A stretch of 64,000 nt of DNA, from positions 9,256,994 to 9,320,993 of the forward strand of contig CM061223.1 of the NCBI GenBank assembly GCA_030844895.1, in the 5' to 3' direction. Position 1 is the stretch's first letter, and each line of letters begins with the position of its first letter. The notes below the pieces were generated by a model. It was given only the letters and a program-made list of their open reading frames with translations, made no database searches and had not been told where the DNA came from. Made by a program: the position numbers and the translations under genes. Positions 8,689 through 21,800 of the stretch are shown here, in pieces. The DNA is from Ambrosia x helenae (taxonomy: Eukaryota; Streptophyta; Magnoliopsida; Asterales; Asteraceae).

Positions 8689-11600
8689 AGATATAGTGCT
8701 GTGACTCCAACAGATTTTGGCCATATTCCGTTCCGTTTCTTCAATTCGTGGTTGGCATTACCGGGGTTTATTGATTATGTACAGGGGTTATGTGCCGGTT
8801 TTTCGTTTGATGGGCCTGCTGACTTGGCTGTTATCACCAAGTTGAAGTTTCTCAAGAACAAAATCAAGGGGTGGGTTGGACAGGAAAGAGCGAACCAGTG
8901 TGGTCAGTATGAGCTTAATCGGAAGGAGGTGGAAAGACTCGATCTATTGGCAGAAAGTAGAGCTTTGTCGTCTTATGAAGTTGACTTGCGGTCATCTGCT
9001 AAGGCGTTTATTTTAGATTTCGATAAGCGCAAGCATATGGACCTCAAACAGAAGGCCAGGGTTAGATGGGCAGTTGAGGGTGATGAAAACTCCAGTTTTT
9101 TCCATGGGGTCATAAATTCTAATGTGGCGAATAAACGGATACATGGTTTGATGGTGGATGGTAACTGGGTGACGAATCCGCCTTTCATTAAGGATAGGGC
9201 TTATGTTTTTTTCGAGGAGAAATTTCGCGAGCCTATGCCGGTTAGACCTAAGATTGTGTGTCCCGACTTGAAGAAGGTCTCGGATAGTGAAGCGGATGCT
9301 CTGTGTCGACCGTTTTCACTATGTGAGATCAAGTAGGCGGTGTGGGATTGTGATGGGGATAAGGCCCCCGGACCGGACGGGTTCAATTTCAAATTTCTTA
9401 AGAGATGTTGGTCAGGATTGCAAGACGATTTTATCCGATTATTTCAGGAGTTCTTTGAGGAGGGGACGTTGGGGACGGGGAGTACCCCGTCTTTTATCGC
9501 TCTAATTCCGAAAAAGACCGATCCGGTGGGGTTTGGTGACTATAGGCCTATCAGTCTGGTAGGTTGTGTTAATAAGGTGCTCTCAAAAGTTCTTGTGGCG
9601 AGGCTTAAGCCGATTATTGGGAAGTTAATTTCCCCTGAGCAATCAGCGTTCCTAACCGGTAGGAATATTACGGATGGCCCTCTTATGTTGAATGAGATAG
9701 TGGGGTGGATGAGGAAGATGAAACGCCAAGGCATGATCTTCAAGGTGGATATTGAAAAGGCTTATGACTCAGTTAATTGGGACTTCTTGGAATCTATAAT
9801 GCTGCAAATGAACTTCCCATCCAAATGGTGCAAGTGGGTGATGGCAATAGTGAGGTCGGCGCGAGCCTCGGTTCTAGTCAACGGGTCCCCTACAAATGAG
9901 TTTGTATGTAGCCGTGGACTTAGACAGGGTGATCCATTGTCACCGTTTTTGTTCCTTATCGCCATGGAGGCTCTGTCTGGGGTCATGCGTAAGGCCACGG
10001 AGGTGGGGCTCTTTAGAGGTTTGTCATGTGGGTCGGGTGGGTTACTGTTATCTCATCTCCTTTATGCGGATGATGTGGTTTTCTTGGGGAATGGTCGTTT
10101 GCAAATGTTCAGAATTTGAAGCGAATTCTGAGGTGTTTTTACATGGTGTCCGGCCTAAAGGTCAATCTTGGCAAGTGTAGTGTATATGGTGTGGGGGTGG
10201 ATTCCCATGAGACCCAACTTGTGGCCAACGTTTTAATGTGCAAAGCTGGTTCGTTTCCGTTCACGTATCTTGGGCTCCAAGTTGGGGCTAATATGAACCT
10301 TATCAAGAATTGGAAACCCATTGTGGATTCCTTTAGGAATAAATTGTCGTTATGGAAGGCAAAGACCCTATCCTATGGTGGGCGGGTGGTTTTACTTAAG
10401 TCTGTTCTTAACGCATTACCAACGTATTATTTTTCTATCTTTAGAGCGCCTGCTAAGGTGATAGAGGAGCTTGATAAATTGAGGCGAATATTTTTTTGGG
10501 GTGGTTCGGAAGAAAAAGCCAAAATGAATTGGGTTGCAAGGGTTAGTGCCCCGGTTGAATATGGTGGTCTTGGTTTCGGCTCTCTTCAAGATGCAAACTT
10601 GTCTATGTTAACTAAGTGGTGGTGGCGTTTCAAAGTCGACTCTTCCGCGCTTTGGAGAAAAGTCATTTGGGCTATTCATAGCTCGTCTAGGGATTGGAAT
10701 CCGATTCCGGCTAAAATGTCGGTTCCCGGTCCTTGGAAACAGGTCCATTCAGCTATGCAAATGGTTAAAAGGCTCGGGGTGGATGTGGGTTGGGCGATAC
10801 ATGGGGTATTGGGTGATGGGTTGGGTATTCTTTTCTGGTTGGACTACTGGCTCACGGATCGGCCTCTGGCCATCGTGTTTCCGGCTTTGTTCGCTCTTGA
10901 AAAGGATAAATTTGCATCTGTCGCTGACCGTGTTTTGCAGAGGAGTTCTGGGTGGGGTTGGGACTGGAAACGGACATCGTATTCTGCAGCAGAGTTGGCT
11001 GAATTGGCTGTTCTGCAGTCCAGCTTTGGCGTCCCTTTTCTGCAGCCGTTTCCCGATCAATGGGAGTGGTCTTTGGGCTGCAGTAAGGTGTATGCTGCGG
11101 CTGATTTCAGACGCCTTCTGCAGTTTTTCAGGTTTGAGCAGGTGGCTTTCGTAATGGAGAGAAATTCTTGGGTCCCAAGGAAGGCGATCATACTAGCTTG
11201 GAGGGTGGAGTTGGATAGATTACCGTCTAAGTGCGCTCTTGCCCGAAGACATGTTCCTGTCACATCGGACCTTTGCCTCTTCTGTGGTGACTTCGCTGAA
11301 ACAACGGATCATATTTTCGTATCGTGTGCGTTCTCTCAATCGATTTGGATGCTGGTGGCGCAATGGTGTAAAGTTAGTGCTCCTGTCATATTTCATTTCA
11401 AGGATTTGCTCGAGCTTCATATGCATATTGGTGGTTCGCCGAAAAAAAAGAAGGCCTTCTACGCGGTGGTCCTTACGGCAATTTGGTGTATATGGAAACA
11501 TAGAAACGAAGCGGTGTTTGAACAAAAGCAAGTGTCTCTTAATAAAGTCTTGGGGGATATTAAGTCGTTAAGTCTTCATTGGGTAAAGGCTAGAGCCGGT

Positions 11601-11771
11601 CAAGCGTCCTTAAACTGGGATGTTTGGTGTAATTTTAACGTTTCTAGCATAGGTTGGTGATTTTGTGATGTTCTTGTGTATGATCCTTATGGTTTGTATG
11701 GTGTATCGCTAGTATCCCGCTAGCTTGGTGAAATAAGATTTGTTGATCGTTCAAAAAAAAAAGATATAGTG
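8689..11771 (+). mobile_element. 5'-truncated LINE (L1-type) with poly(A) and target duplication
   Basis: A non-LTR retrotransposon flanked by agatatagtg at 8689-8698 and 11762-11771. It ends in a short poly(A) at about 11753-11762. The 5' end starts within the ORF2 endonuclease-to-RT linker, so the endonuclease domain and ORF1 are missing. About 3.06 kb is retained. Confidence 0.9.
8701..11660 (+). pseudogene. LINE ORF2 reverse transcriptase, disrupted
   Basis: Three open segments follow each other: 8701-9336, 9340-10119 and 10116-11660. Segment 1 ends in an in-frame TAG (9334-9336). Segment 2 carries the RT core: GDKAPGPDGFNFKFLKRC, DYRPISLVGCVNKVLSKVL, IDGPLML-type context, RGLRQGDPLSPFLFLIAMEA and LLYADDVVFLG with the catalytic YADD. 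A frameshift near 10119 moves reading to segment 3, which holds the thumb and the RT zinc-binding region (WRVELDRLPSKCALARRH, LCLFCGDFAETTDHIFVSC, W...WKHRNEAVF). The protein is therefore not made as one piece. The RT active site itself is preserved. Confidence 0.9.
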
Positions 11772-12440
11772 GTGTGGTGTGTATAAAGATATTAAGTTTG
11801 AATTAAAAAAAAAAAGAGTGGTTGTTAAGGAGAGGGGGGGGGTTAATTGGTTGAGATTTGCCTCTTCCCCGTGAAATATTTCACGCCTTCTCTTCCTGAC
11901 AAATTTTAGTGCCCTTTAACAAGGAGGAGGCGGTGTTGGGGCTGCTAATGGGGCGCTAAAATGCCCATTTCATGCCCTTCCACTCACCACTACGGTATTT
12001 TTCGTGTCGCGCCTACTCACACTCTCAAACGATTTTTGCCGTTTTACGATCTCTGAAACGATTTTTGCCGTTTTAAATCTTGTTTTTATGCTAGCTAACC
12101 TTGTGTGTTGTTTCCATAATAGGTGTGGGGTATAACGGACTTCCGGATGAATGATCAAGCTATCGAATGAATCGAACAAACCAAGATGTGGTCACCCTTT
12201 TTGTTAACTACTCGAAATTTATGTCTTCCGCTATACTCAACTTGAACCTAGATGTTTTGTGAACTACTCAAAATCGTCTTCTTAATATGTCTATAGAAGC
12301 GGAAGTTTTGCCATTTAAAGTTTAGTTTAGTAAACAAATCAATAAATCGCGGGTATTTACCCTCTTTTTAAGGCCTTTGAACTATAATTTCGGGAGAGGG
12401 TCTTACAGGAAGTTTTTAATTTCTATATAAAACGGTTCAC
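11772..12440. other. Intergenic DNA, small direct repeat only
   Basis: No gene is seen. An 18-bp direct repeat, acgatttttgccgtttta, occurs at about 12028 and 12058. This DNA was next to the Notchless promoter before the LINE inserted. Confidence 0.4.
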
Positions 12441-12654
12441 AAAAGATTTACCTTCTTGACCACATGTTATTTGCTAACAATTTAAGGAAGCTGGTCGCGA
12501 GTGACAATGAGGTTTTAACATAACCATTCACCATTTCGGAGATCAAAGTGGCAGTCTTTGCGTGCGAGGATAATGAGCTCTGCGACCCGATGGGTTTAAT
12601 TTTTGTTTTATCAAGCATTCCTGGCACCTCTTCAAGCAAGACTTTGTGTGTCTC

Positions 12655-15062
12655 CTAAATTTGAGGAATACAGATCATGTTACAATTGTGGGGAACGTGG
12701 ACATTTGGTTATTGCATGCCCAAAATTGTGACGCATAAGGATCAAAGTTGATGAAACTCCACGTCCAAGCAAGACAAAGCAGCATGTTTTTCCAAAATCT
12801 TTGTAAACAACAATAGGGGAAACAGTATGTGTTTGATAACAGAAACAAAATTGTTATGGACCAATGTAGGGGCGATGGTAGGGTTGCCAAGGTAAAGGGG
12901 ATTTCAAAGGCCAATGCAGTGACTAAGCCAGTGGCAAAGCCGGCAGATAAGCCTCAGGTTGTTCTCAAACCTGGATCACCAGACATTAAATTTGTTGTGA
13001 TTCCAAAGATTGATCCACAAAAGTTTTCACAACAAAACCAGAAAATCCCTAAGGAAAAATCTAAAAACAAACCAAAGAAGAAACTGAAACATATTTGGAG
13101 ACCCAAATCACCAACTCAACCAGGAGAAGCATCAACTTCCAAACCAGGCCCATCAAAAGCAACTCCAACACCAAATGAAAGTTGGGTTGATTTTCCAACA
13201 ATGGATGACCTCAGCCGACCCAAGGTCGTTACGGCTTAGGTCCCTCTTAGCCACTACTATTTTAAATTGTTGTGCAGGGAGCTCTAGAAGGACCTATGAG
13301 CAATATTTAGATTGTTGATAGTGGATCTTCTGAGCACATGACGGGTGACTAATCCCTTCTATTTGACATTAAGAATATCAATGAGGGATATGTTGTTTTC
13401 CCTGATAATAAGAGAGGTTATATCACTAAAGAAGGTAGCATGAGTAATTGGATGGTCAGTTTTTATAAGATAAGGTACGTAAAACAAATAGACCACATTG
13501 CTGAGTGTTTCACAAATATGTGACAGGAAGTTTACAATTTTCTTCAATGACAATGCATGCTTTATTCTGAAATTGGGATTTTCAATACCTAAAGAGTGGA
13601 TCATAATTTCAGCTTCGAGGGCTAATAATTTGTATGTACTTGATATGAGTTAGACAATCACAACAAAGGGACATGCCATTTTTTTTTGTCAAATGCTACA
13701 AAAAAGGAATCCATTTGTAGCACATGCATGTGTCATGTACACTTAAGGAAGATAAATCACTTAGTGAGGAACAACTTGGTGGGGGTGTCTCATTAAAGAA
13801 TTTCCATTTAAACGACGTTTGTATCTCATGTAAGAAAGGAAAACAAAAGAGGAAATCTTACAAACCTAAAAAGATTAATTCTCTAAGTGTTCCGTTAGAA
13901 AGATTGCATATGGATCTCTTCGGCACTATCAACCGCAAAAGTTTGTGTGGAGATCTCCACTGTTTGGTCGTAACAGATAACTATACAAGATTTTCTTGGG
14001 TGATGTGTAACACACATGATGTGTTTGCAACACAAAAGTGAGACTTTCAACAACTTAAAGTTGTTGTTCGCTAAAATTAAATCGTTATACAATATGAAGA
14101 TCCGTCGGATCTGAAGTGACAATGGAAGAAAATTCAAAAACCAAGATATGGAGGAACTATGTCAAGAAAAGGGAATTCATCACGTGTTAGTGCACCGTAT
14201 ACTACCAGTTTTCTTATGGAATGAGGCGGTTCATTGTGCTTGTTACACGCTAAATCGTGTTCTGATGGTAAAGAAGCATGGTAAGCAAAGTTATGAGTTG
14301 TTGAACCATTGAAAGCCGAATCTAGAGTTTCTTGAACCATTCGGGGCTCCCTGTACCAAGATCTAGCCTAATGAAAAATTTGGAGCAAAGACAGAAGAAG
14401 GTTTCTTTGTGGATACAACACTCCCAACAAAAAAGTGTGGAACAAACGTACCGGCAAGATAGAAGAGTGGTTGAATGTCAATGACAAGCATTATACTATC
14501 AATGCTCCTCGTATAGGCCTCGATTAGCTGTTTGATTACAAAAGCTTATTTGTTTCATTCAATATAGATTATGTGGTTAAGGAAGTTGTTGCTAAATTGT
14601 ATTATGTATGTGACAACGTTGTTAGCTCACAATTAGTAATTCTGATCATTGTAATTATTACAACAACACCTAACACCACATTGCCCTCTAATGTTGCCCC
14701 ATGTAACCAAGCATAGAAGAAGATGAGGTGTTTCAGGAAGCTTCGGAAGATATCTAGGATTCTTCATCTGATGCGGGATTAGTGGAATCAAGTGAAGTCA
14801 TATCAAATTTTCCAGTTGTTAACAACAATTCTTTTGTTACAAGTCTAATTCAGGCGACCAATGTTAATCAACTAGGTCCATCTTCTTCGAATACTCATGG
14901 AATCGATCTGAGGACTAATCTAAGTCAGTTCAACATGAATTAGATTGATAATTTAGAAAAACATAAATTTGCAATCAGATATCATAGTGTCGACACAGCC
15001 GAAATCTCAAATTCATAGCACTCACTTGATGCAAAATGTGATTGGGGATCATGCTAGTCAAG
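12655..15062 (+). pseudogene. Degenerate Copia gag-protease-integrase relic
   Basis: Fragments in order: a CCHC knuckle CYNCGERGHLVIACPK at about 12678-12725; a proline-lysine-rich gag tail at 12829-13239; a protease remnant IVDSGSSEHMTGD near 13315; and a pre-integrase to integrase stretch at 13790-14010 (VCISCKKGKQKRKSYKP, ERLHMDLFGTINRKS, LVVTDNYTRFSWVM). Frameshifts and stops interrupt it everywhere. Weak downstream integrase-like words run to about 14520. No reverse transcriptase or LTR is recognised. It meets the oppositely oriented relic at about 15063. Confidence 0.7.
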
Positions 15063-17724
15063 TTATGTCACACCCCAAGAAAATCGGTTGTGTCGAGTTG
15101 GCAGTAGGTGCCGAGGTGTGAATTGGTGAAGGGTCGGTTTGGGAGTTTGTGGGGGTTGGGTTGTTGGTGTCAGGAGGGTGGATGAGGTGAGAGGTGGGTT
15201 GATTGGGGAAGGGGTTTGGGCTTGTGTAGTTTGGGCCGTGGAAGGATGTGGATTAGGAATAGAGGAGTGGGATGGTGGGATTGAGTCGGAGAGGTAGGGA
15301 CAAACGAAGATGGAGCCGAGTGTGTTGAGTTGTTTGGGTGGGTGGGTTGGGCCGTAGGAAATGAAACATTGGGCCACAAATGGGATGGAGGTGGGTCTGT
15401 GAAAAAGGGAATTTTGACTCGTTAAAGAGGACGTGCTAGGATATGGTGATGACTTTGGATTGAATGTTGTAGCATTTGTAGCCACGGTGAGAGGTGGGAT
15501 ATCTAATGAATACGCATGGATATGAACGGTATTCAAGTTTGTGGATGGTGGTGGATGGTTTTAAAGGGTAGCAAAGGCAACTGAATGCGCGTAAGTGATT
15601 GTATGTCGGTATTTGGTGATAAATGAGTTGAGTTGGGGTTTTAAATTGGTGTATTTTGGAGGGAGTGATGTTTATTAAATTAGTGGATGTGTCAAGGGCA
15701 TAGAGCCAAAAATTGGCAAGGATAGAGGACTGGGCAAGAATGGTCCGAATGATGTTATTAATGGAGCGGATTTTGCGTTCCGCTTTTCCATTTTGGGAAG
15801 AGATGTAGGGGCATGAAATGCGGAAAAGTATGCCATGTTTATCAAAAAATTGTTTAAATGACGTGTGAACATATTCTTTTCTGTTGTCACATTGAAAGGT
15901 TTTAATGTTATTGGGTGTGGACAAGTTTGGTAAAAGTTTCAAAAATGGCAAAGACTTATGATTTGTTTGATATAGGTAAGGTCCATAAGAAGTTTGTATA
16001 ATCATCTAAAAATAAAACTAATAACGGTGCCCTCCCGAGCTTAAAACTGGGGAGGTCCAAACATCATTGTGCAATGTGCACAATGTCAAATGGTTGCAAA
16101 GTAATATTATTAGATGAATAAAAGGGGAGCCTGGTGGTCTTGCCAAACACGCAAGGTTCACAAACATTCTTATTTAAAGTCTTAAAAACAATATAATTAG
16201 AATTTTTCAAAGACTGAAGTAAAGTCGGGCCAAGGTGGCCAAGCCGTTGATGCCATAGACCGGAGGACTGAGCAACAGTGGTGGAGGTTAAAAAACAGTG
16301 GGAGTCCTTGGAGAAGGTGTAAAGATCACCGCTGCTGTCGCACCGGATTATAGGAATCTGGGTCTTATAGTCCTTCACAAGAAAACCAAACGAGTCAAAT
16401 TCCACATATACAGAATTATCTCTAGTGAATTGACGCACTAAAATTAGTTATCAAATAAGGTTGGGGGCATAAAGGACACGGTTTGAGACAAAGGGAGGGT
16501 ATGGTGGGGGAAAGGTTTGTGGTCCATGTCCATGTACCGGGATGTTTTTGCCATCACCAACAATAATATTTTCATTCACACAATTATTAAAAATAGTACC
16601 AGAGTTACGTGAATTGGGATCCATGCTGATTGTTGCGCCCGTGTCCATGATGCTATGTTGATAATTTGGTGGGTGTAAAGACATGGTGTAAAGTGCCTGT
16701 TGAATGTCGGTTGGTGAATAAGTCGCCCGGTGGCCCTGATGAGGGCGCGGCCCTAAGATCCCTTGACCCGAGTTATGGTTTGGCGACGGGATAGTGGTAG
16801 GATAGGGGCATGGAGGTGGGGCGGATGGGGACCATTGGTACCATGGGGTGCGGTGGAGCTGTTAGTAGGTGTGTTTGGGATGGTCTATGTGTAAGTGGTT
16901 GGGGATGTCCTTGCGCCATACGGCTGTTCGCGGCCACGACCCCGTGACCGGCCTCTGTCGTGTGAAGTGGTGAAGGTGGGATTGGTTGGGTTGTTGGGTG
17001 TTGGGGTGTTTTGTTGAGGAGGTTTAGTAGTGGTGGTGGTTAGGGCTTGGTTTGAAAGGTTGGCGGCATATAAGGCTTTTACCACCTTTTGAGTTTCTAT
17101 CATGCACAGTCGTGAACGTGCTTCATAGAAAGATGGGGTAGGGTCTTTCTATTGTAGGATGGTAGAGATGCCTTTGTACTGGTCTGTGAGACCAGCAAGA
17201 AGGTGAGGACCAGGCGTTTGTTATCTAAGGGTGCACCGACATTGGCAAGTTAACCAACAAGGGTCTTAATGGCTTGGCAATATGCAAACATATTAGGAAA
17301 ACAATCTAAACGGGTGTTAGCAAATTTCTGGATGAGGTATTTGGAACGGAAATTCTTGTTGTCATGGAAGAGCCCTTCAAGGGTCGACCATGCATTATAT
17401 GCAGACATGTTAGGGACAACGATGGTATTGAGAAGATCATTGGAAATAGTCCCGTAAATCTATTACAAAACAATGGCATCGTGTCTATCCTAAAGATCAT
17501 CAGTGGGTTTGGGCGTTTTATCTTTGTCCGCATATGAGGAGGACGCGGCGGGAGTAGTGGTTCGGGGAGAGAGGTGGTCAATAATTTGAAAGTTGAAACA
17601 CACGACAGTGGGTACGAAAGAGTTCGGACCACAGTGCGTACTGGCTGAATTTGGCTTCAAGGAGGATGGGAATAAAGTTTTTAATATTTGATATTGTGAC
17701 TGCGGGGTGAATCTTATCGGCCAT
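15063..17724 (-). pseudogene. Degenerate Copia relic, gag to integrase, opposite strand
   Basis: Reading minus from about 17724 (MADKIHPAVTISNIKNFIP, a typical Copia gag start), through a basic Arg-Gly patch near 16900 (GRSRGRGREQPYGART), a protease remnant IMDTGATISMDP near 16640, pre-integrase LWHQRLGHLGPTLLQSL near 16240, and integrase (CPYISSQNGKAERKIRSINN) at 15700-15830. It ends in a Pro-Thr-Ser-rich stretch at 15063. Reverse transcriptase and RNase H are absent. Several frameshifts exist. The 113-bp tandem repeat at 17921-18655 may be what is left of its 5' LTR. Confidence 0.72.
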
Positions 17725-17920
17725 GGGATACAGAAGAGAGTAGTACAAAGCAGGGAATGATTAAGGTTATAGGAAGCAAAGTGAGAGAACCGGAGGAGAA
17801 GTATGGCATAAGGGTGGTGCAGCGACGGAAGGAGGACATACGTCGGCAGAAGGCAACGACGGCTGTGGTGGGGAGTTAAGGTAAATCTCTTGATACTGTA
17901 TTAAAAGAGATTATTATCAA

Positions 17921-18655
17921 GCTTATCTCCTCAATTCTCATTAACCAGTGTAAATAATATAAAGGGAGATCAGTTAGGATCTCATACATCTATTATATAA
18001 TTGAAAGCAACATATCATATGTGGCATTTAAAGAGGGCACCACCCCCCTTGAGTTTGCCATGTGGCGTGCCTATGTGGCATTAAATGATTTTAGGAAAAA
18101 AAAATTAAAAACAAAATTTGATTTTTCTCTCGCATGTTTACTCCAATAATTTTTAAACGTTAATATCTTTTATATACGAGATTTTTTAAAGAAAAAATAA
18201 CATCAAATTAACGAGCGTTTTATTATCTTTCCAACGAGTACCATAGTGCTATATAAAAAAACAGAGAAAAAAACGACAACTTTTTATGGGGTTTTGTTCA
18301 TACAGGAACAAAACACAAAGTGTTCAGGTAATTAATTAATCATGTATAGGTAAGTCACTAATTATGTTCAAATCAGTAAATATGAATTCTATTTTCAACA
18401 TGTGTTAGCATTGGAGTTGTACATTATTTTCATATGTAAAATTGATATGTCATATTAGATTTCTCAACCCCGGGACATTCCTGGGGTATAATCTAGTAAG
18501 GAAATACAATAATCATAATAACTACACATTAACGCTATAATATTATCTCCTCAAATATCATTAACCGGTATAATAATACAAAAGGGAGATCAATTATGAT
18601 CTCGTATATAAGGAAATACAATAATCATAATAATTAGACATTAACTCTATAATAT
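17921..18655. repeat. Tandem repeat of ~113 bp, possible LTR end, split by Helitron
   Basis: Unit 1 is 17921-17988 joined to 18497-18541. Unit 2 is about 18542-18655. Shared landmarks are tatctcctcaa, cattaacc, gggagatca, gatctc, taaggaaatacaataatc and ctataatat. Unit 2 has no Helitron and so shows the uninterrupted sequence. The position upstream of the gag start of the 15063-17724 relic suggests LTR origin, but this is inference. Confidence 0.6.
17989..18496 (+). mobile_element. Non-autonomous Helitron, 508 bp
   Basis: It starts TCTATTATATAATTG and ends in a GC hairpin (CCCCGGGACATTCCTGGGG) followed by TATAATCTAG. It lies between A (17988) and T (18497) with no target duplication. These are the Helitron hallmarks. 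Internal sequence near 18156-18270 matches the Helitrons at 60558-61413 and 61553-62332. There is no Rep/helicase ORF. Confidence 0.85.
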
Positions 18656-18887
18656 TCTATTATTCTACGTTTCAAATTGTCAAATTTGCTTTAATTGTTC
18701 AAAATGCCGAACATCCACAATATAAAGTTACAATACTGGTCACAATTTATAAACTAACATTCTCTAATCTCTCAACATTTTCATTCAAAATTCAAATCAT
18801 CATCCATTCATTCAACCATATTACAAGTAAACCACTACGTGATTAATGCCATAAACCCTACTTCCAGTTCGATATTTCTAAATTACG

Positions 18888-21800
18888 ATGGAGAAGACGA
18901 CTATTCTATTGATATCTCTCCTTTTCTTTTCAAGCTTTTTATGTCAAAGCCATGCATACCACAAACAAACACAGGCTCTTAACAATCTTTATCGTACCAA
19001 ATGGTCAAGTGATTCCTCCATTGACACTAGCCATTTCATGGCCCCTGAACTTGTGAAGATAGATTGTGTTCTTCCTCAAGAAGGTCTCAAAGAGAAAGAT
19101 AAAATAGTCAAATTGCCTGGTCAACCGTTCGTCAGGTTCGATCAGTATGGTGGGTATGTTACGGTGAGTGAATCCGAGGGTCGGGCTTTTTATTATTACT
19201 TTGTTGAGGCTGAGAAGTCGAAAGAATCTTTACCACTCCTTCTTTGGCTCAATGGAGGTACATAACCCTAATCCGTGATAGTCATTTATATATTTTGTAG
19301 TGTTGGGTGTAACTTTACTTCATGTAAAACCTTAGTGATAGCATATGTTTCTTATTGTAACCTCTTGAAGACCACTTGATAAGCACCTGCTGCTATCTTC
19401 TATGTATATTTCTCGTTCTGGCTTGTGTGTTTTCTGGTAACAGGTTCACATCGTTAAAAAAAGGAGTAATGGATTTAAATAATCCAAACTATTGGCCATT
19501 GGTCGTTGACAGTCCTAACTACGAAAATATGCACCTGGCAGTCCAACCTTTCATCATTTTTTTCCTACAACGGTCCCGATTAGTCAGTTGGCTAACGTCA
19601 TTAGTTATGTGCTGATGTGGCATTCACACGTGTCAAAAATGATCCTACGTGGCAATTGATGTGGCATCTGAAGTTTAAAAAAATAATTATATACAGTTAA
19701 GTTAGGCTTTGGTAATGGTGGTGAAACTAGGCTTTATAAATGATATAGGAATCACAAGTTCATAAGGGCCCTAATTTTATTACCTGCTTTGTTCCCTAAA
19801 AGCTTGAGTCAATCTTGTTCTTATATAGTTTTGGATGAACTAATTGTTTTTACAGGGCCAGGTTGTTCTTCACTTGCTTATGGAGCCATGCAGGAGCTTG
19901 GGCCATTCCGAGTCAATAGTGATGGGAAAACTCTTCACAGAAATAAATTCGCATGGAATCATGGTATCACATTCAAAAAATCAAAGCTTTATTTTCATAC
20001 ATGCATTAATTTTAACTTTTGAAACGTTGATCCAGCGGCAAATGTTTTGTTTGTGGAGTCACCGGCTGGCGTAGGGTTTTCATATTCGAACATATCCTCT
20101 TATTACAACAACTCATGTGGTGACAAATCAACCGCCGAAGATAATTATGTGTTCTTGTTGAATTGGCTGGAGCGGTTTCCAGAGTACAAAAAGAGAGATT
20201 TTTATATCTCTGGAGAAAGCTATGCAGGACATTATGTGCCTCAGCTTGCACACACCATTCTACATCACAACAAGATGGCTAACAAAACTCTAATCAATCT
20301 TAAAGGGATCCTTGTAAGTTGAACTATATACATTTTGACAATTTAATATTGTTCATGTGAGATGGTGGATTCAATTTTTTTGGTGAGTGGGGCAAAAAAC
20401 AATGGCTCAAAATAAGTCGGATCAAAATGAGTTAAATAATTTGTACTTATTTGCATATTAAATTTGTTATTTTCTAAGTAATATTGTAAAACTATTGATC
20501 ATGCTTGTATACTTATTCATATGATGGCTGTGTAAAAGAATCCATACTTAATTACATTTTCATATGATAAAACATGTATGGGTAATGAGTGCGATGTTTT
20601 TTTACAACTTATGCTAGTTAATGAAATTAAAAACAATTATATATACCCCGTTTGGTACAACTTTTAGGCTAGAAGTTATAGTTATACCAAACGGGATATA
20701 TATAATTGTTTAATTATTATGGGTATGGCTAGAAGCCATACCCATAATATACAACCATACTGTCCTGGTATCTAAAATTTAATACTCTAATACCCTACTT
20801 TGGATTCTATGATTATAGGAGAGTTCATTTGTTTTATAGCTTAACTTTTCTTGTATTGATTAACTTGATAATTTGTCCTGCATTTGATATATACAGATTG
20901 GGAACGCAGTGATCAATGATGCGACTGATACCTTAGGGATGTATGATCATTTTCATACGCATGCTTTAATATCGGATGAAACAAGTGACCAGATTCATAA
21001 ACTTTGTGACTTTAATGCTACCGAACAGACAGATGAGTGCAAGAAAGTGACTGATGTGGCGGATCGTGTGTTTGATTATAAGATTGATATCTACAACATC
21101 TACGCCCTTTATGCTTGAACGATAATCTTACTTTCTTGCCCAAGCATATGGTATGTCTTTTTAAGCAGATATGTAATGTTAAATACATAAGAATGTGGAA
21201 AGCTAAGCACATAATTTGTTTTCGTTTTGGTGCAAATAGTCGGATGCCATCGATCCATGCAGTGATTCCTACACATATGCGTATATGAATCGTGAAGATG
21301 TGCAAGTGGCTATGCATGCTAATGTTACAAAACTTGATCATGATTGGGAACCATGCAGGTAAATTTGCAAGTATGTATCTTATTATATCTATTGGCATGA
21401 GGCTATAATATTGAAAAACATATGCAGTGATATCATCAAACATTGGCACGACAGTGCTTCGACGATTATCCCTCTCCTCAGGGAATTTATGGAGAATAAC
21501 CTACGCGTCTGGGTATTTAGGTAAGTTCATAGAAATTTAAACTTGGATAGATCTTTTAGAAGATGATCGTTTTCAATTAAGCGATTTAGCAAAATTACAA
21601 ATTTCGTAATTTTGTTTTTTTTTTGTTTGTACGGCAGTGGTGATACTGATGGACGAGTACCAGTCACGTCGACCAGGTACTCAATTAATTTGATGAAGCT
21701 GCCTATAAAGGCTCAATGGCATCCGTGGCTCTATCAGGGGGAGGTATATATATAACTTATGAATATTGTTAAAGTTGTCTTATTTAATATACATTACTGA

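Noticed and set aside
15063..15536. Pro/Thr/Ser-rich minus ORFs as a separate secreted or cell-wall protein
   Set aside because: They continue the frame of the Copia relic after integrase and lack a signal peptide; the composition fits the linker before RT.
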